Shown here: one piece after another, positions 24,592-37,274 of the stretch
How the letters are laid out: the number at the start of each line of letters is the position of its first letter
How positions within the stretch are numbered: the first letter of the stretch is position 1
Assembly: GCA_029891385.1 (NCBI GenBank)
Contig: CM057230.1
Location: 51,377,414 to 51,441,413, forward strand
Length of the DNA: 64,000 bases
Direction: 5' to 3'
Origin: Erythroxylum novogranatense
Lineage: Eukaryota; Streptophyta; Magnoliopsida; Malpighiales; Erythroxylaceae
The notes under the pieces: generated by a model
What the model was told of the DNA's origin: nothing
The model's input: only the letters and a program-made list of their open reading frames with translations
The model's database searches: none
Made by a program: the position numbers and the translations under genes

Positions 24592-25226
24592 ATGAGTTGA
24601 ATTTGATATATATGTAGTTGTTGTCATCTTTCATTACATTTTAACTAAACATAAGAAAGAAAAATGTTCTCTTTCTATCACATATTGATGACAAAAAATT
24701 GAAGAGAAAGAGATTGTGTAGTCACAAATTTGTGTTGTAAATGTTAATACATGTTGACAAAGATGTGTAACAATTGACCATTAAATATATTAAAATTCAA
24801 GTTGAACACATTGGTGTAAGACATTATAGTAGCACATTAAAAGTTATATTTTTCTATCAATTTTGTGCTGTGTTGAAAAAATTTCCAATTATACCATCTC
24901 AATTATATTATAAGCTTCTCGACCCTTTGCTCATGAATCATGTTGAAGTGGCCTATTACCTAAAGCTGAAACTGAAATGAAGGAATGTGTAAATGATTTA
25001 CCGTAGTCGTTTTTCTACCAGGTTTTCACATATAATGAAAATCTAATTTTTGTACAAGTTTGGACATCAAATATTTTTTTTAGAAATTGTTATAATTGTC
25101 ACATGTTTATTTTGAACCATATTTAGCATTTCATACTTTGTAGAAATTGTTGTGATTGATGTCACATATATGTTATTACATTTAGTGATAGAAGGCTTGA
25201 ACACGATGAATGATTACATTAATTGT

Positions 25227-26191
25227 ATGGAAGTAATTGAAAAAGATGGGGTATGGAATGATACTATAGAGATGTATTTAATCTTCTTAATGGTTAAAGA
25301 AATGAAAAGGAAAATCGAACGACTACTACCTTTTTCAAATCTAGTTGGAAGAATATTAAAGCAAGGCTTCAAACCAAATTCAATAAGGAGTGTATTGATA
25401 TTCAATTGAAGAATAAGTATAATATATTAAGGGTCAGATTGAAGAATTTCAAGAACTTACTTAAAGAAATAAGAGTCGGTTACAACTCTTTTACTGGTGA
25501 AGTTAATACTACATATGAATGTTAGGAAAATCTATGTAAGGTAAAATATCTCTTTAGTTTTATCAATATATCATATTATATAATATTCATTCTCATATAT
25601 CTTTTTTTATCATTATAGGTGCATAGAATGGCTCACAGATTTAAGAAAAAAGGATGTAAGGAATGTTTAGACTTGTGTTATCTTTTTGGAGATACTACTG
25701 CAGCTAGTGTGCATACACAACCATCAACTAAATCTCGATCGAATAGTACAGAAGAGGAACATGGAAATGATGTTATTGAAGATTACTCGTATAATGGAAA
25801 AGAAGATCAAGATAAAAGTTTTCAGTCTAAGAGAAAGAAGTCTCTTAAAAAAAAGACGAAAAAGAAGACGCATCCTAACATTGTAGAAGAAGCCTTACTT
25901 ATACTTAATGAACAATCAAAAACGAAGAATGATTTACTTGAGACAAAACTGAGTGAAACATCATCCACTGTAGAGAATAGATCTCAAAAGTCTAACATAA
26001 TGATGGAATGTCTGAATTCTTTAGATGAATTGGGTGTTGACGGTGTGCAATATGAAAAAACTGTGAAGGCTTTACATGATTCTCCACTTTATAAGGACAT
26101 TTTTTTTGAAGATGACACAAACAAGGAATTTGGATTAGATTATGTCACTTTAGTTATATTATCATGTTATTGCATATCGAATTCTTATTGA
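25227..26191 (+). pseudogene. PIF/Harbinger Myb/SANT-like accessory protein
   Basis: The first block (about 25240-25520) shows a trihelix/SANT-like pattern with KSSWKNIKARLQTKFNKE and VRLKNFKNLLKEIRVGYN but changes frame once. After an intron-like gap, 25619-26191 is an open frame with HRFKKKGCKECLDLCYLFGD, an acidic Ser/Glu-rich linker, a lysine-rich patch (RKKSLKKKTKKK) that would serve as nuclear signal, and DELGVDGVQYEKTVKALHDS at the C-terminus. It matches the second, minus-strand copy at 20180-21170. It is probably dead because the partner transposase is destroyed and the N-terminal part is frameshifted. Confidence 0.7.
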
Positions 26192-26268
26192 TTTGACACT
26201 TTTATATTAAGCACTAACCATGTAGAATTTCTACTATATCAGGTCATAATTGAATATTATAACTTTTG

Positions 26269-26787
26269 AATGGGAATCCTACAAGGATTTATGAAAATTT
26301 AGGAATGAGAAAGATAATCTTCTTGAGCTTATATGATGAGTTGAAGAATTTAGGAGGCTTAAAGGCAACAAATCATTTGACTGTGGAGGAATAAATATCA
26401 ATTTTCTTGATGACTATAGGTTATAGTGAGACAACTAGAGTCAATGTAAATCGCTTTCAATATTCGACCTAGACAATTTCAAAGTAGTTTCGAAAAGTCT
26501 TATATGCAATTAATCGTCTTGCAAAAAGAGTCATTACTCTACCATCTTTTACTAATACACCTCCTGAGATTCAACATAATTCAAATTCTTTCCATATTTT
26601 TAGGTACATTCATATATTTAATTACTATTTTGATTATATCCTTATGATTAAAAATTATTTAAATATATTTTTTAATTTTTAGGATTATATGGGAGCAATA
26701 GATGGTACATATATTGATGCATATGCTCCGACCAATGAACAAATACCATACAAGGGCAAAAGAATTAATCCAACCTAAAATATTATG
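26269..26787 (+). pseudogene. PIF/Harbinger transposase, N-terminal half
   Basis: Plus-strand blocks are NPTRIYENLGMRKIIFLSLY, ETTRVNVNRFQYS, LPSFTNTPPEIQHNSNSFHI and, after a probable intron (about 26605-26682), the first catalytic block DYMGAIDGTYIDAYAP with Asp codon 26701-26703. The frame reaches YKGKRINPT, then a TAA where Gln is usual, then NIM at 26780-26787. There it is cut by foreign sequence. Coding resumes at 38637. Other in-frame stops (for example near 26390) show prior decay. Confidence 0.8.
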
Positions 26788-27185
26788 GTCGTGTTTGGTT
26801 AACAGCTTTTCAGCTATTTTTTGGCTGTTTGACTTAAATTAGTTGTTTGATGCATATCAATAAGCTGTTTATTAGTTTGGATAGAAGTTAGTTGGGTTGG
26901 CTGATTCAACTCAACCAGCTATTTTTTCACCAGCTCCTTTATTGGAGCGTTTGAAGATTGCTGATTGAATTATGTCAACATTGCCCCTTTTTACTCTCTA
27001 CTCTCTACTCTTGGTCTTTTCCATCTTCTTCTTTATGTTTGACATACAGATTTCAAAGATTATGATCAAAGCTTTTGCTGATAATCCTAAGGTTTACATC
27101 TCGCTTCATCTTTCTTACACTCACCAAACATCCATTTTTTACTTTTAATCTTATGATCATTTTGGGATTTAAGAATCTTATGTAA

Positions 27186-27947
27186 ATGGGGCAACAGAAC
27201 TACATACCACCACCAATGGTAGAGCATCCCAGACAACGATGATCCCACGTGGCCGGCAAATCCACAAGACCTTCAACAACATCAAAATCACAATCCTCTG
27301 TGACTTTTCTACCATCTTCATCCTACGTGGCATCATCAACACTGGCAATATCTCCAACTCCAACGCCGATGTTGTCAACCAGAACCTCATCGAAGAGGCG
27401 AACCGCATCCTTACCGAAATCTACTCCGACAAGGACCCCACCGTTCTTAACGATGTGGATATCAACCCCAATTTAACTTACATTTTGGGACCTAAAATCG
27501 CTAACTGGGATAGCAAGCGCAACATCTAGCTTAACCAAAACCCTAAGTTCCCTAGTCACTTCACTCATGGTAAACCTGAATTTTGCTGCTTTCTGGTTCG
27601 CCTCCCAACCCGTGTGATAACCCCATTGGAGATGACAATTTGCTGAAGGCTGTGAAGAACAAGATAGACTATTGCAGGATTCATGGGATTGAGATTATTT
27701 ATAATATGGCTCATTTGGATAAGGAGTTAGCTAGGTATTGGGGAAAACTACCTATGATTAGGAGATTGATGGTGTCACACCCTGAAGTCGAGTGAATATG
27801 GTGGATGGATAGCGATGCCATGTTTACTGATATGGTTTTTGAGATCCCATTATCTAAATATAGTAAGCATAATTTGGTGATCCATGGGTATCCTGACTTG
27901 TTGTTCGATCAGAAATTATGGATTGCTTTGAATATTAGGAGCTTCTT
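27186..27947 (+). pseudogene. XXT: Xyloglucan 6-xylosyltransferase (XXT5-like, GT34) pseudogene, 5' part
   Basis: From the plausible ATG at 27186 the protein runs through three frames. PRGRQIHKTFNNIKITILC (cytosolic tail into the single signal-anchor helix, from 27242) is followed by NADVVNQNLIEEANRIL and NLTYILGPKIANWD. The catalytic domain has GSPPNPCDNPIGD, KNKIDYCRIHGIEIIYNMAH, LPMIRRLMVSHPEVE and WMDSDAMFTD, whose DSD (27808-27816) is the metal-binding DxD. Stops replace Trp at 27527-27529 and 27793-27795, and at least two frameshifts occur. It ends where the chromovirus entered after the codons for RSF. Functional XXT5-type enzymes add xylose to the glucan backbone of xyloglucan in the Golgi. 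This copy is dead. Confidence 0.88.
27943..27947. repeat. Tekay target-site duplication, left copy (TTCTT)
   Basis: TTCTT here matches 37275-37279 on the far side of the element. Both copies derive from one site in the XXT frame. Confidence 0.95.
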
Positions 27948-30274
27948 TGTTGAGTCCGGGATTTGGTACCGGGATTTGGTACCGAGACAAACGGGCCCCG
28001 CATACCCCCGCATACCCCCGCGGCCCACATAATTGGTACTGTCCTCTTTGGTCAGGGGAATCCCTCTCCAGGATTCGAACACAAGACCTCAAGGCTTTAT
28101 AGCTTCCACATGCTAGCCTCTTACCATTTGGCTAACATGTTGGGCCCGGGCCTCGTAAGTCCGAATCCCTGAGGGCGGCCCCTCGGGTCGCGCCGGCGAC
28201 GGGCTCTCCATATACCGTCGGACCCGATCCCAACATCCATACAAATACATATTCGATTCATATAACAATATATACATATGCTTATACATATTCTACACAT
28301 GCATTCTAAACATCCATTCCTCATCTCAAATTCATAAAAACATATGTCATTCTCATTCGAAGAAATTCAGCAGTATTCTCAATTGCAGCGTAATACAAAA
28401 ATAAAATGAAATCTCAAAATACAAAGTATGCTCCATAATGACATGCTAGGAGGGCCAACCAAAGGACTAACTTATACAAGTTCCTAGCTAGCTCGAAATT
28501 TCTGATGCCCTGCAAGGTCAACAATCGACTCGATCTGTACCTGAGGAGGGGAGAGTAATGAGGTGAGCTGCGAAGTTCAGTGACATATACGTTTATAGCC
28601 ATTGGCAACGAGCCACACAATCAAACATATATATATACATATCACTAGCAAATCATAATTCATCAATTTAATTCACATTCATATAAGCATATGTCATTCA
28701 CTTTCTGTTTCTCATCATAACAATCATTATGCATAAGTCTATCAAATCCATCATATATTATGCTCATCAAATCAATAGTGAATGCACAAACAATTGGCTC
28801 GAGAGTTCCGTAAAATCCATCCGGATAAACCGAAGTCTAATCCGTAACAATCCGAGTCCGATTTTTCAAGGATCCCGTTGCCCTGGCAGGCGTAGGGAGA
28901 AGGCTTTCTTGTCGGCGTGCGTGACTCCATCCGTAACTCTCTTACCCAAACAATTCACATAATCCATTCGATTCATGCTCAAAGCATGTTTCACATTTCT
29001 CAATTCTCATTCTTGTCCATTGCCATAAAGGCCTATCAATCCATGCATATTTATAATCAAAAGCATATTTCATATTTCTCATGCAATTCGATCTGATAAA
29101 TGTCATATAAGGCAAGCAAGCACACATCATGCAATTTGCCCATACACACAATAACGATAAACATATTACCCACCTAGTATCGCTGAGTATCGGACTCCTT
29201 TGTTGTCCTTCCTCTTGCGATTGGGTCAAATCGACTTGGTTCCTATAATAACCAAGTTTTCATACAATTAATATCCATAGCAAATATTCCAATAAGCTCG
29301 AAAAGCAAAAAGTAAAGCGTTAAAAGTCTCCATCCGACTCCCATCGAAAATCTCGAACCCTACGAAACAATTTTCAAACTTCTCTTCTTTATATAACTCG
29401 AAGTCCTTAATTTCTAGATCACAACGAATCCAAAATCACCTCAATTGGATATCTACACCAAAAGATATCCCCAAAAATGTCAAAATCTCACTTGATTAAG
29501 CGGACGTTAAATCGCGACGAAGGCCTTCATACGTCATGACAAGCTCCCCTCTCGCGTCGCGACGAACAAATCTTTGCAGCGTCGCGACGAAAGCAAGCCA
29601 CACATCGCGGCGACTAAATATTAAATTCGTCACGACGTTGCCTTCCTTCCTCGCACGCCGCGGCGTGTTCATACGCACGTCGCGACGTGCGGATCTGGGG
29701 AACGACTCCGAAACCCAGATTCCTGCATTACTCAACTTCGATTCTTTCCCTTAACCAAATCCAACACAACACATTTAAACAATAGATCAAGTCTTATAAT
29801 GCATTTCTAATCCATTCTCAGATTCAAATCCATCACAAACACATCAATCCAAGAAAATCCCTACATTTTCACCCAAAAACCCTAAATCATCGATTATGCC
29901 TAAACCAAGCTATCTAACTGTTTAATCCTTCTAGAAACAAGATAGAAAGACGCTAAACTTACCGGAAAACACTTCCAAACTGTCGGAAAACCTTAGAAAT
30001 CGAAATCTTCTCTTCTTCCTTTCCACGGCCACGACTCCTCTCTTCTCCTTCTCCTTTTCTATTTTTCTTTTCTATTCTAATTCTCTTCTCTTAACCCTAA
30101 GGGCATGGGCCCCTTCCTAATAAGCCCAAGCCCAATACACAATTTAAATCCTCTAATGCTCATTTAAACCACATTTAGACTTTAATTATCCATAATTCTC
30201 TCAATTTAATCAAACTAAGGCAAAATCACAATTCATACTGAATAAGATCATTAAAAAAAATTCGGGGTCTAACA
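27948..30274 (-). repeat. 3' LTR of the Tekay element (with outer insert)
   Basis: 28138-30274 aligns along its whole length with 35157-37274, differing mainly by small indels. The outer terminus TGTTG is duplicated at 27948-27952 and 28138-28142, bracketing the SINE-like insert. The region 29510-29700 holds several GTCGCGACGAA-type CpG-rich units. Confidence 0.9.
27953..28137 (-). mobile_element. tRNA-derived SINE-like insert
   Basis: The minus strand reads from 28137 with a box-A-like TTAGCCAAATGGTAAGAGG. About 45 nt further is a near-canonical box B, TGTTCGAATCC (around 28070-28080), the internal polymerase III promoter arrangement of tRNAs and SINEs. No tRNA acceptor pairing follows. The body instead continues about 110 bp into a GC-rich part with two short duplications (CCCCCGCATA and GGGATTTGGTACC). 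TGTTG on both sides may be a 5-bp target duplication. The insert is absent from the other LTR, so it came after the chromovirus. A SINE is likely, but the usual A- or T-rich tail is missing. Confidence 0.55.
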
Positions 30275-30287
30275 TTTCTCTCCCTCT
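30275..30287 (-). promoter_or_regulatory. Polypurine tract of the Tekay element
   Basis: The minus strand reads AGAGGGAGAGAAA directly before the 3' LTR start TGTTAGACC. This is the expected plus-strand DNA primer. It also abuts the pol stop codon (30288-30290). Confidence 0.9.
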
Positions 30288-33200
30288 TAAAAGAAATTTC
30301 GTCCTCGAAATTTACCTGAATCATCGAAGAGATGCGGGTACTTCTCCCGCATGGCTTCCAATGGCTCCCATGTAGCCTCCTCTACCGAATGATTCCTTCA
30401 TAGGACTTTGACTAGCTGAACCGTCTTGTTCCTGAGGACCTTGTCCTTGGTATCCAAAATCTCCACTGGTAGCTCCTCGTAACTCAGATCATCTCGCAAC
30501 TGAATCTCACTAGCCTGAATGATGTGAGAAGGATCCGATCTATATCTCCTCAACATAGACACATGGAAAACATCATGAATCTGCGATAACTCCGGAGGTA
30601 ACGCCAATCTGTAGGCGAGTGGTCCAATCCTCTCAAGGATCTCATAAGGACCCACATACCTCGGACTCAACTTCCCCTTCTTGTCGAATCTCAATACTCC
30701 TTTCCAAGGAGATGTCTTAAGGAACACCTTCTCACCGACTTCATACTCCATCTCTTTTCGGTGAGTATCAACATAACTCTTCATCCTATCCTGTGCTGCC
30801 TTAAGCCGCTGTTTAACCAGATTGACTTTCTCAACTGTCGTCCGAATCAATTCTGGTCCTTCCAATTGCCTCTCTCCTTCTACATCCCAGCAGATCGGAG
30901 TCCTACACCTCCACCCATACAAAGCCTCATATGGAGCCATCTGAATGCTCGAATGGTACGAATTATTATAAGCAAATTCGACCAACGGCAAATGCTTATC
31001 CCAAGCTCCTCGAAAATCCATCACACACGCTCGAAGCATCCCCTCCAGTGTCTGAATGGTCCTCTCAGATTGACCATCCGTCTGAGGGTGAAAAGCCGTA
31101 CTAAAATGCAGCTTTGTCCCCAAAGCATCCTACAAACTGCCCCAAAATCTCGAAGTAAACTGAGGATCTCTATCCGAAACAATAGAATTCGGAATCCCAT
31201 GCAGCCTCACTATCTCATCGATATACTTCTTTGCTAACACATGCAAAGAATCAGTCTGCTTGATCGCCAAAAAGTGGGCTGACTTGGTCAACCGATCCAC
31301 TATAACCCATATGGCATCATGCCTCCTGCTGGTCCTAGGCAAACCCATCAAAAAGTCCATAGTCACCCTTTGTCACTTCCACTCCGGAATGAGCAGCGGC
31401 CTCGACTTGCCGAAGGTGCACGGTGTTCACCTTGACTTCGTCGACACACTAGACACTTACTAACAAACTCAGCTATATCCCTCTTCATGCCTCTCCATCA
31501 AAAATGCTCTCTCAAATCTCTGTACATCCTGGTGCTACCCGGATGCATGGCATAAGGCGCATTGTGTGCCTCATCCAAAATCTCATCCTTGATCTCCCGC
31601 ATATCCGGAATACACAACATGTTCACTACCGTCATCAGTCCATCATCCTGCACCTATATCTCCGAAACCTTGCCATTTCGAATTTCATTTCTGAGCTTAC
31701 TCAAATCTGCATCCTGAGCCTGCAATTCCCTAACCTTTTTCCTGAGAATCGGCCTCACTCTGAAATTAGCCAGAAGACAATCCGACTCTTCCTGTGTCAA
31801 GCTTATCTTAAGCTTGGCCATCTCTTCCAATAAAGGAAGATAAACCGATCGAACATGCGCAATCGAAGACTTCCTGCTCAAGGCATCCGCCACTACATTG
31901 GCCTTGCACGATGATACTCAATCAATGGATCATAGTCCTTGAGTAACTCCAACCACCTTCTCGCCTCAAATTCAATTCCTTACTTTCGTGAATACTTGAA
32001 ACTCTTATGATCGGTGAAGATCCGAGTCGAACTCCATACAAATAATGCCTCCAAATCTTGAGGCAAAAATCACATTGCTAATTCCAAATCGTCGTCGGAT
32101 AATTCATTCATAAGGCTTCAACTGCCTAGAAGCATAAGCAATCACCCGATCTCCCTGCATCAAAACACATCCAAGACCCTTCCTCTAAGCATCACTATAC
32201 ACCAAATAACCTTCCTCTCCCAAAGGCAAAACCAAAATCGGAGCACTCGTCAATCTGAGCTTGAGCTCCTCAAAGCTCCTCTGACACTCATCACTCCAAA
32301 CAAACTTCTGGTTCTTCCTCAGTAATTTCGTCATCGGAGCAGCTATCATGGAGAATCCCTCCACGAATCTCCGGTAATAGCCTGCCAAACCCAGAAAACT
32401 CCTCACCTCTGCCACATTCTTCGGTGCTTCCCAACTCACCACAGTTTCTATCTTCTTTGGATCCACATGAACTCCTTGCTCTGAGATCACGTGTCCAAGA
32501 AATGAAACTTCTCTCAGCCAAAATTCACATTTATTGAATTTTGCATACAATTCATTGCTCCTCAAAGTCTCCAAAGCCATCCTCAAATGTTCCTCATCTT
32601 TCATCACTCTTGGAATACACCAAGATATCATCAATGAAGACAATGATAAATTGGTCCAAGAATGGCTTAAATACCCGATTCATCAAATCCATAAACGCCA
32701 AGCATTAAATCAATCAAAGGGCATCACCAAAACTCAAAGTGCCCATACCGAGTCACGAAAGTAGACTTGACATCCGATTCTTAATCCTCAATGGTGATAA
32801 CCCGATCTCAAGTCTATCTTAGAAGACTCTCGCTCCTTGCAATTGATCAAACAGATCATCAATGCGAGGAAGCGGATACTTGTTCTTCACAGTAACCTGA
32901 TTCAACTTCCTGTAGTCTACACACATCCTTAACGATCCATCTTTCTTCTTCACAAATAGGACCGGAGCTCCCCAAGGCGAAGAGCTCGGTCGAATATACC
33001 CTTTCTCCAACAATTCCTCTAATTGCTCCTTAAGCTCTTTCAATTCCGCCGGAGCCATCCGGTAGGGTGGAATCGAAATCGGCCTTGTACCTGACAAAAG
33101 CTCAATGGGAAACTCAACTTCCCTAGCTGGCGGTAGTCCTGGCAATTCCTCGGGAAAGACATCCGAGTATTCCCTGACTACTGGAATATCCTCCAGCTTC

Positions 33201-34985
33201 CCTCTATCAGCTCTGAGTCTATCACATAAGCTAAAAACGCCTCACAACCCTTACTCATCATCTTTTCTGCTGTCAAAACTGAGACAATCCTGGGCGGACT
33301 CGCTTTCCTGTCCCCAGTAAACACTACTCTTCTACCGTCATCCAATTCAAACTCCACTTGCTTTACATTTACAATCCAAGCGGGCATTGTACCTTTCTAA
33401 TGTATCCATGCCCAAAATCACATCTAAACCACTCATCTTCAGTGGCATCAAATCGACCACTAGAAGTTCTCCACCAATGCGAATCTCATAACCTCTAAAC
33501 ACTTGACTAATCACAATGTACTGACCGATTGGAGTACTCACCATCAGCGGAGTATCCAAAGGGCTCACAATCAAATCACACACAGGTCTACTCGACGAAA
33601 CAAACGAGTGAGTAGAACCCGGATCAATCAACACAATCACAGCATCAGAAAATAACTGAATCGTACCAGTGACTACATCTGGAGCGGTCTCTGCATCCTC
33701 TCTAGTCATCGCAAACACCCTAGCTGGTGCCTGCCCTCTCGATCTCCCCGGAAGATTCACCCTCTTAGCCACGTCAGAACTGCCCACTTCTGTCATAGTC
33801 CTCTGTCCCATGGTCTCTGTCCTCCTCGGAGCTGGCATCTGACCTCTCTCCTGTCGTGGAGGCTGAGGACACTCTCTGGAAATGTGTCCCTTCTCCCCAC
33901 AGTTGAAACAAGCTCCAGTCAATCTGTAGCATTCTCCTCTATGAGCTCTCCCGCAGTGCTCACACTTCGGGACGAACGACCTATCTCCATCTCCCCTTCT
34001 ACTACCACCCACCGTTGAAGCTTGGTGAGAAACAGTAGAAGTCCTCATCGGCCTCGATCGGCTAGCACCACTGCTCCTCTCCTCTGAATAAACTGGGAAG
34101 CTCCTAGCACTCCTGTCTGGCATAGGAGTACTAGTGCTACCTCCTCTCCTGGATTGATCTCTGCCCTTTCTTTTCTTGTTCACAGCACTCTTGATATTCT
34201 CAATATTTTCAACCCTCAGAGCTGCCTCAACCAGCTGCTGGAAATCATAGAAATTCTGCACAATCACCTTCTCTCTGAAAGCCAGGTGCAATCTCGACTC
34301 AAACCTGCGACATCTGGCAGCTTCACTCAACATCAGATCGGAGGCATACCTCGCCAACTGCGTGAACCGACGCTCATACTCGGCGACATCATATCCTCTC
34401 GAGTCAAACCGAGGAACTCCTCCGCCTTCTGCTGAACATAAACCTCAGACAGGTACTTCTTCCTGAAAGCAACCACAAAATCCTACCACGCCAACCCTAC
34501 TGGCCTCATCTGACTCCCTGGTACAGTCTCCCACCAATGAAGTGCATCTCCCTGAAGCAAACTAGCAGCATAGATGACCCTCTCGTCATCCTCACACTTC
34601 ATCTGGTCGAGCACTCTCTTAGTCTTCCTCAACCAAGTCTCAGCTTCTTCAGGATCTGACGTCCCAAAGAAATCAACTGCTCCATACTTCCTCAATCGAT
34701 CAAATTGTCTGCCCTTCTGAACTGGGATTGACGCAGAAGGCTGTGACATCTGACCCATAGCCTGCACGAATGCCTGAGTAAACGCCTGAAATAGCCTCGG
34801 ATCCAATGGAGGCACTGGCTCCTGCGGAATCGGAGACTCCTGCGTCTGTGAAGGAATGGGCTCACTACCTAGCCCTACAGGAGCCTCAACATGCATTGGG
34901 GCTACAGACTCATCGGTCCTCTCCTCCCTAGTCGAGAGTCGTGCGGCGACCAGATAGCTCCTCGTGTCCTTCTACGAGGTGGCAT
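30288..34985 (-). pseudogene. Tekay gag-pol polyprotein, nearly intact
   Basis: The start is the ATG at 34985 (MPPRRRTRG, usual for the clade) and the stop TAA at 30288-30290; about 1,560 codons, a normal length. In order: gag; a zinc knuckle CFNCGEKGHISREC (33910-33869); protease with DPGSTHSF (about 33620); reverse transcriptase from about 33145 to 32640, ending in a nucleotide-intact IDDILVYS motif; RNase H (about 32300-31890); integrase with [20 protein letters not shown] and [14 protein letters not shown] (31366-31130) and HPQTDGQSERTIQTLEGML (31090-31030); GPYEILERIGPLAYRLALPP; and the chromodomain-like tail. A frameshift near 34900, a stop at about 34480, frameshifts around 32650-32820 and 31900-32180 and near 31125, and a stop at about 30397 disable it. 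Confidence 0.92.
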
Positions 34986-35137
34986 CGTACTCCTTCATAT
35001 AAGAACACTAAGGATTAGCTATTTGGCAATCTACATGTATGCGTGATATGCGTGTCACGTAATGAAATCAATTAATGCAACACGTAGTCATATATCACAC
35101 AATCCTATATGCATTCTAAGCGAGGACACCTAAACCT

Positions 35138-35156
35138 GGGCACTCGATACCAAACA
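35138..35156 (-). promoter_or_regulatory. Primer-binding site of the Tekay element
   Basis: Immediately inside the 5' LTR the minus strand reads TGTTTGGTATCGAGTGCC. This resembles the initiator-Met tRNA complement TGGTATCAGAGC with small changes. Confidence 0.7.
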
Positions 35157-37274
35157 TGTTGGGCCGGGCCCGGCCCCGTAAAGTCCGAATCCACGAGGCG
35201 GCCCCTCGGTCGCCAGCGCGATCGCTCCATATACCGTCGGACCCGATCCCAACATCCATACAAATACATATTGATTCATATAACAATATATACATATGCT
35301 CATACATATTCTACACATGCATTCTAAACATCCATTCCTCATCTCAAATTCATAAAACATATGTCATTCTCATTCGAAGAAATTCAGCAGTATTCTCAAT
35401 TGCAGCGTAATACAAAAATAAAATGAAATCTCAAAATACAAAGTATGCTCCATAATGACATGCTCGGAGGGCCAACCAAAGGACTAACTTATACAAGTTC
35501 CTAGCTAGCTCGAAATTTCTGATGCCCTGCAAGGTCAACAATCGGCTCGATCTGCACCTGAGGAGGGGAGAGTAATGGGGTGAGTGCGAGCTCGATGACA
35601 TATCGTTTATAGCCATTGGCAACGAGCCACACAATCAAACATATATATATACATATCACTAGCAAATCATAATTCATCAATTCAATTCACATTCATATAA
35701 GCATATGTCATTCACTTTCATTTCTCATCATAACAATCATTATGCATAAGTCTATCAAATCCATCATATATTATGCTCATCAAATCAATAGTGAATGCAC
35801 AAACAATTGGCTCGAGTTAGTAAATCCATCCGGATAAACCAAGTCTAATCCGTAACAATCGAGTCCGATTTCTCGAGGATCTCGTTGCCCTGGCGGTAGC
35901 CGGAGAAGGCTTTCTTGTCAACGTGCGTGACTCCATCCGTAACTCTCTTTCCCAAACAATTCACATAATCCATTCGATTCATGCTCAAAGCATGTTTCAC
36001 ATTTTCTCAATTCTCATTCTTGTCCATTGCCATAAAGGCCTATCAATCCATGCATATTTATAATCAAAAGCATATTTCATATTTCTCATGCAATTCGATA
36101 CAATAAATTTCATATAAGGCAAGCAAGCACACATCATGCAATTTGCCCATACACACAATAACGATAAACATATTACCCACCTAGTATCGCTTGAGTATCA
36201 GACTCACTGTTGTCCTTCCTCTTGCGATTGGGTCAAATCAGCTTGGTTCCCTATAATAACCAAGTTTTCATACAATTAATATCCATAGCAAATATTCCAA
36301 TAAGTTCGAAAAGCAAAAAGTAAAGCGTTAAAAGTCTCCATCCGACTCCCATCGAAAATCTCGAACCCTACAAAACAATTTTCGAACTTCTCTTCTTTAT
36401 ATAACTTGAAGTCCTTAATTTCTAGATCACAACGAATCCAAAATCACCTCAATTGGATATCTACACCAAAAGATATCCCCAAAAATGTCAAAATCTCACT
36501 TGATAAGCGGACGTTAAATCATGACGAAGGCCTTCGCGTTAAACAGCTCCCCTCTCGCGCGTCGCGGCGAACAAAGCTGCTGCGTCGCGACGAAGCAGCC
36601 ACCACACGTCGCGGCGAATAAATATTAAATTAAATCGCGACGTTGCCTTCCTTCCTCGCCGCGCCATGGCGTGTTCATACGCCGTCGCGGCGTGCGGATC
36701 TGAGAACGACTTCAAACCCAGTTCTGCATTACTCAACTTCGATTCTTTCCTTAACCAAATCCAACACAACACATTTAAACAATAGATCAAGTCTTATAAT
36801 GCATTTCTAATCCATTCTCAGCTTCAAATCCATCACAAACACATCAATCCAAGAAAATCCCTACATTTTCACCCAAAAACCCTAAATCATCGATTATGCC
36901 TAAACCAAGCTATCTAACTGTTTAATCCTTCTAGAAACAAGATAGAAAGACGCTAAACTTACCGGAAAACGCTTCCAAACTGTCGGAAAACCTTAGAAAT
37001 CGAAATCTTCTCTTCTTCCTTTCCACCGCCACGACTCCTCTCTTCTCCTTCTCCTTTTCTATTTTTCTTTTCTATTCTAATTCTCTTCTCTTAACCCTAA
37101 GGGCATGGGCCCCTTCCTAATAAGCCCAAGCCCAATACACAATTTAAATCCTCTAATGCTTATTTAAACCACATTTAGACTTTAATTATCCATAATTCTC
37201 TCAATTTAATCAAACTAAGGCAAAATCACAATTCATACTGAATAAGATCATTAAAAAAAATTCGGGGTCTAACA
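35157..37274 (-). repeat. 5' LTR of the Tekay element
   Basis: This 2,118-bp LTR, read on the minus strand, runs from TGTTAGACCCCGAATT to GGCCGGGCCCAACA. It contains a purine-rich tract (about 37100-37000), a CpG-dense array of GTCGCGACGAA-like units (36530-36690) and a GTCACGCACGTTGACAAG landmark (about 35925) shared with the solo LTR at 8157-10987. Confidence 0.92.

Larger units (their letters stand above)
27948..37274 (-). mobile_element. Tekay/Del-type Ty3/gypsy chromovirus, full length
   Basis: This is a 9,327-bp element in minus orientation with a 5' LTR (35157-37274), primer-binding site, one long gag-pol region (34985-30288), polypurine tract (30275-30287) and 3' LTR (28138-30274). 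A SINE-like insert adds to the outer end of the 3' LTR. The TSD TTCTT is perfect. LTRs start TGTTAGACCCCGAATTTT and end CCCAACA. They are long (about 2.1 kb) and highly similar, so insertion is recent relative to everything around it. Integrase followed by the RNKxVxLVKVL and SVEEATWE-type tail places it in the Tekay (Del) clade. Confidence 0.93.

Noticed and set aside
28040..28137. Possible tRNA gene (box A and box B on the minus strand)
   Set aside because: No acceptor stem or anticodon arm pairing could be drawn and the sequence continues into a GC-rich body; a SINE-like insert fits better.
30761..31237. 158-codon plus-strand open frame
   Set aside because: It is the antisense shadow of the Tekay integrase, whose conserved residues lie on the minus strand.
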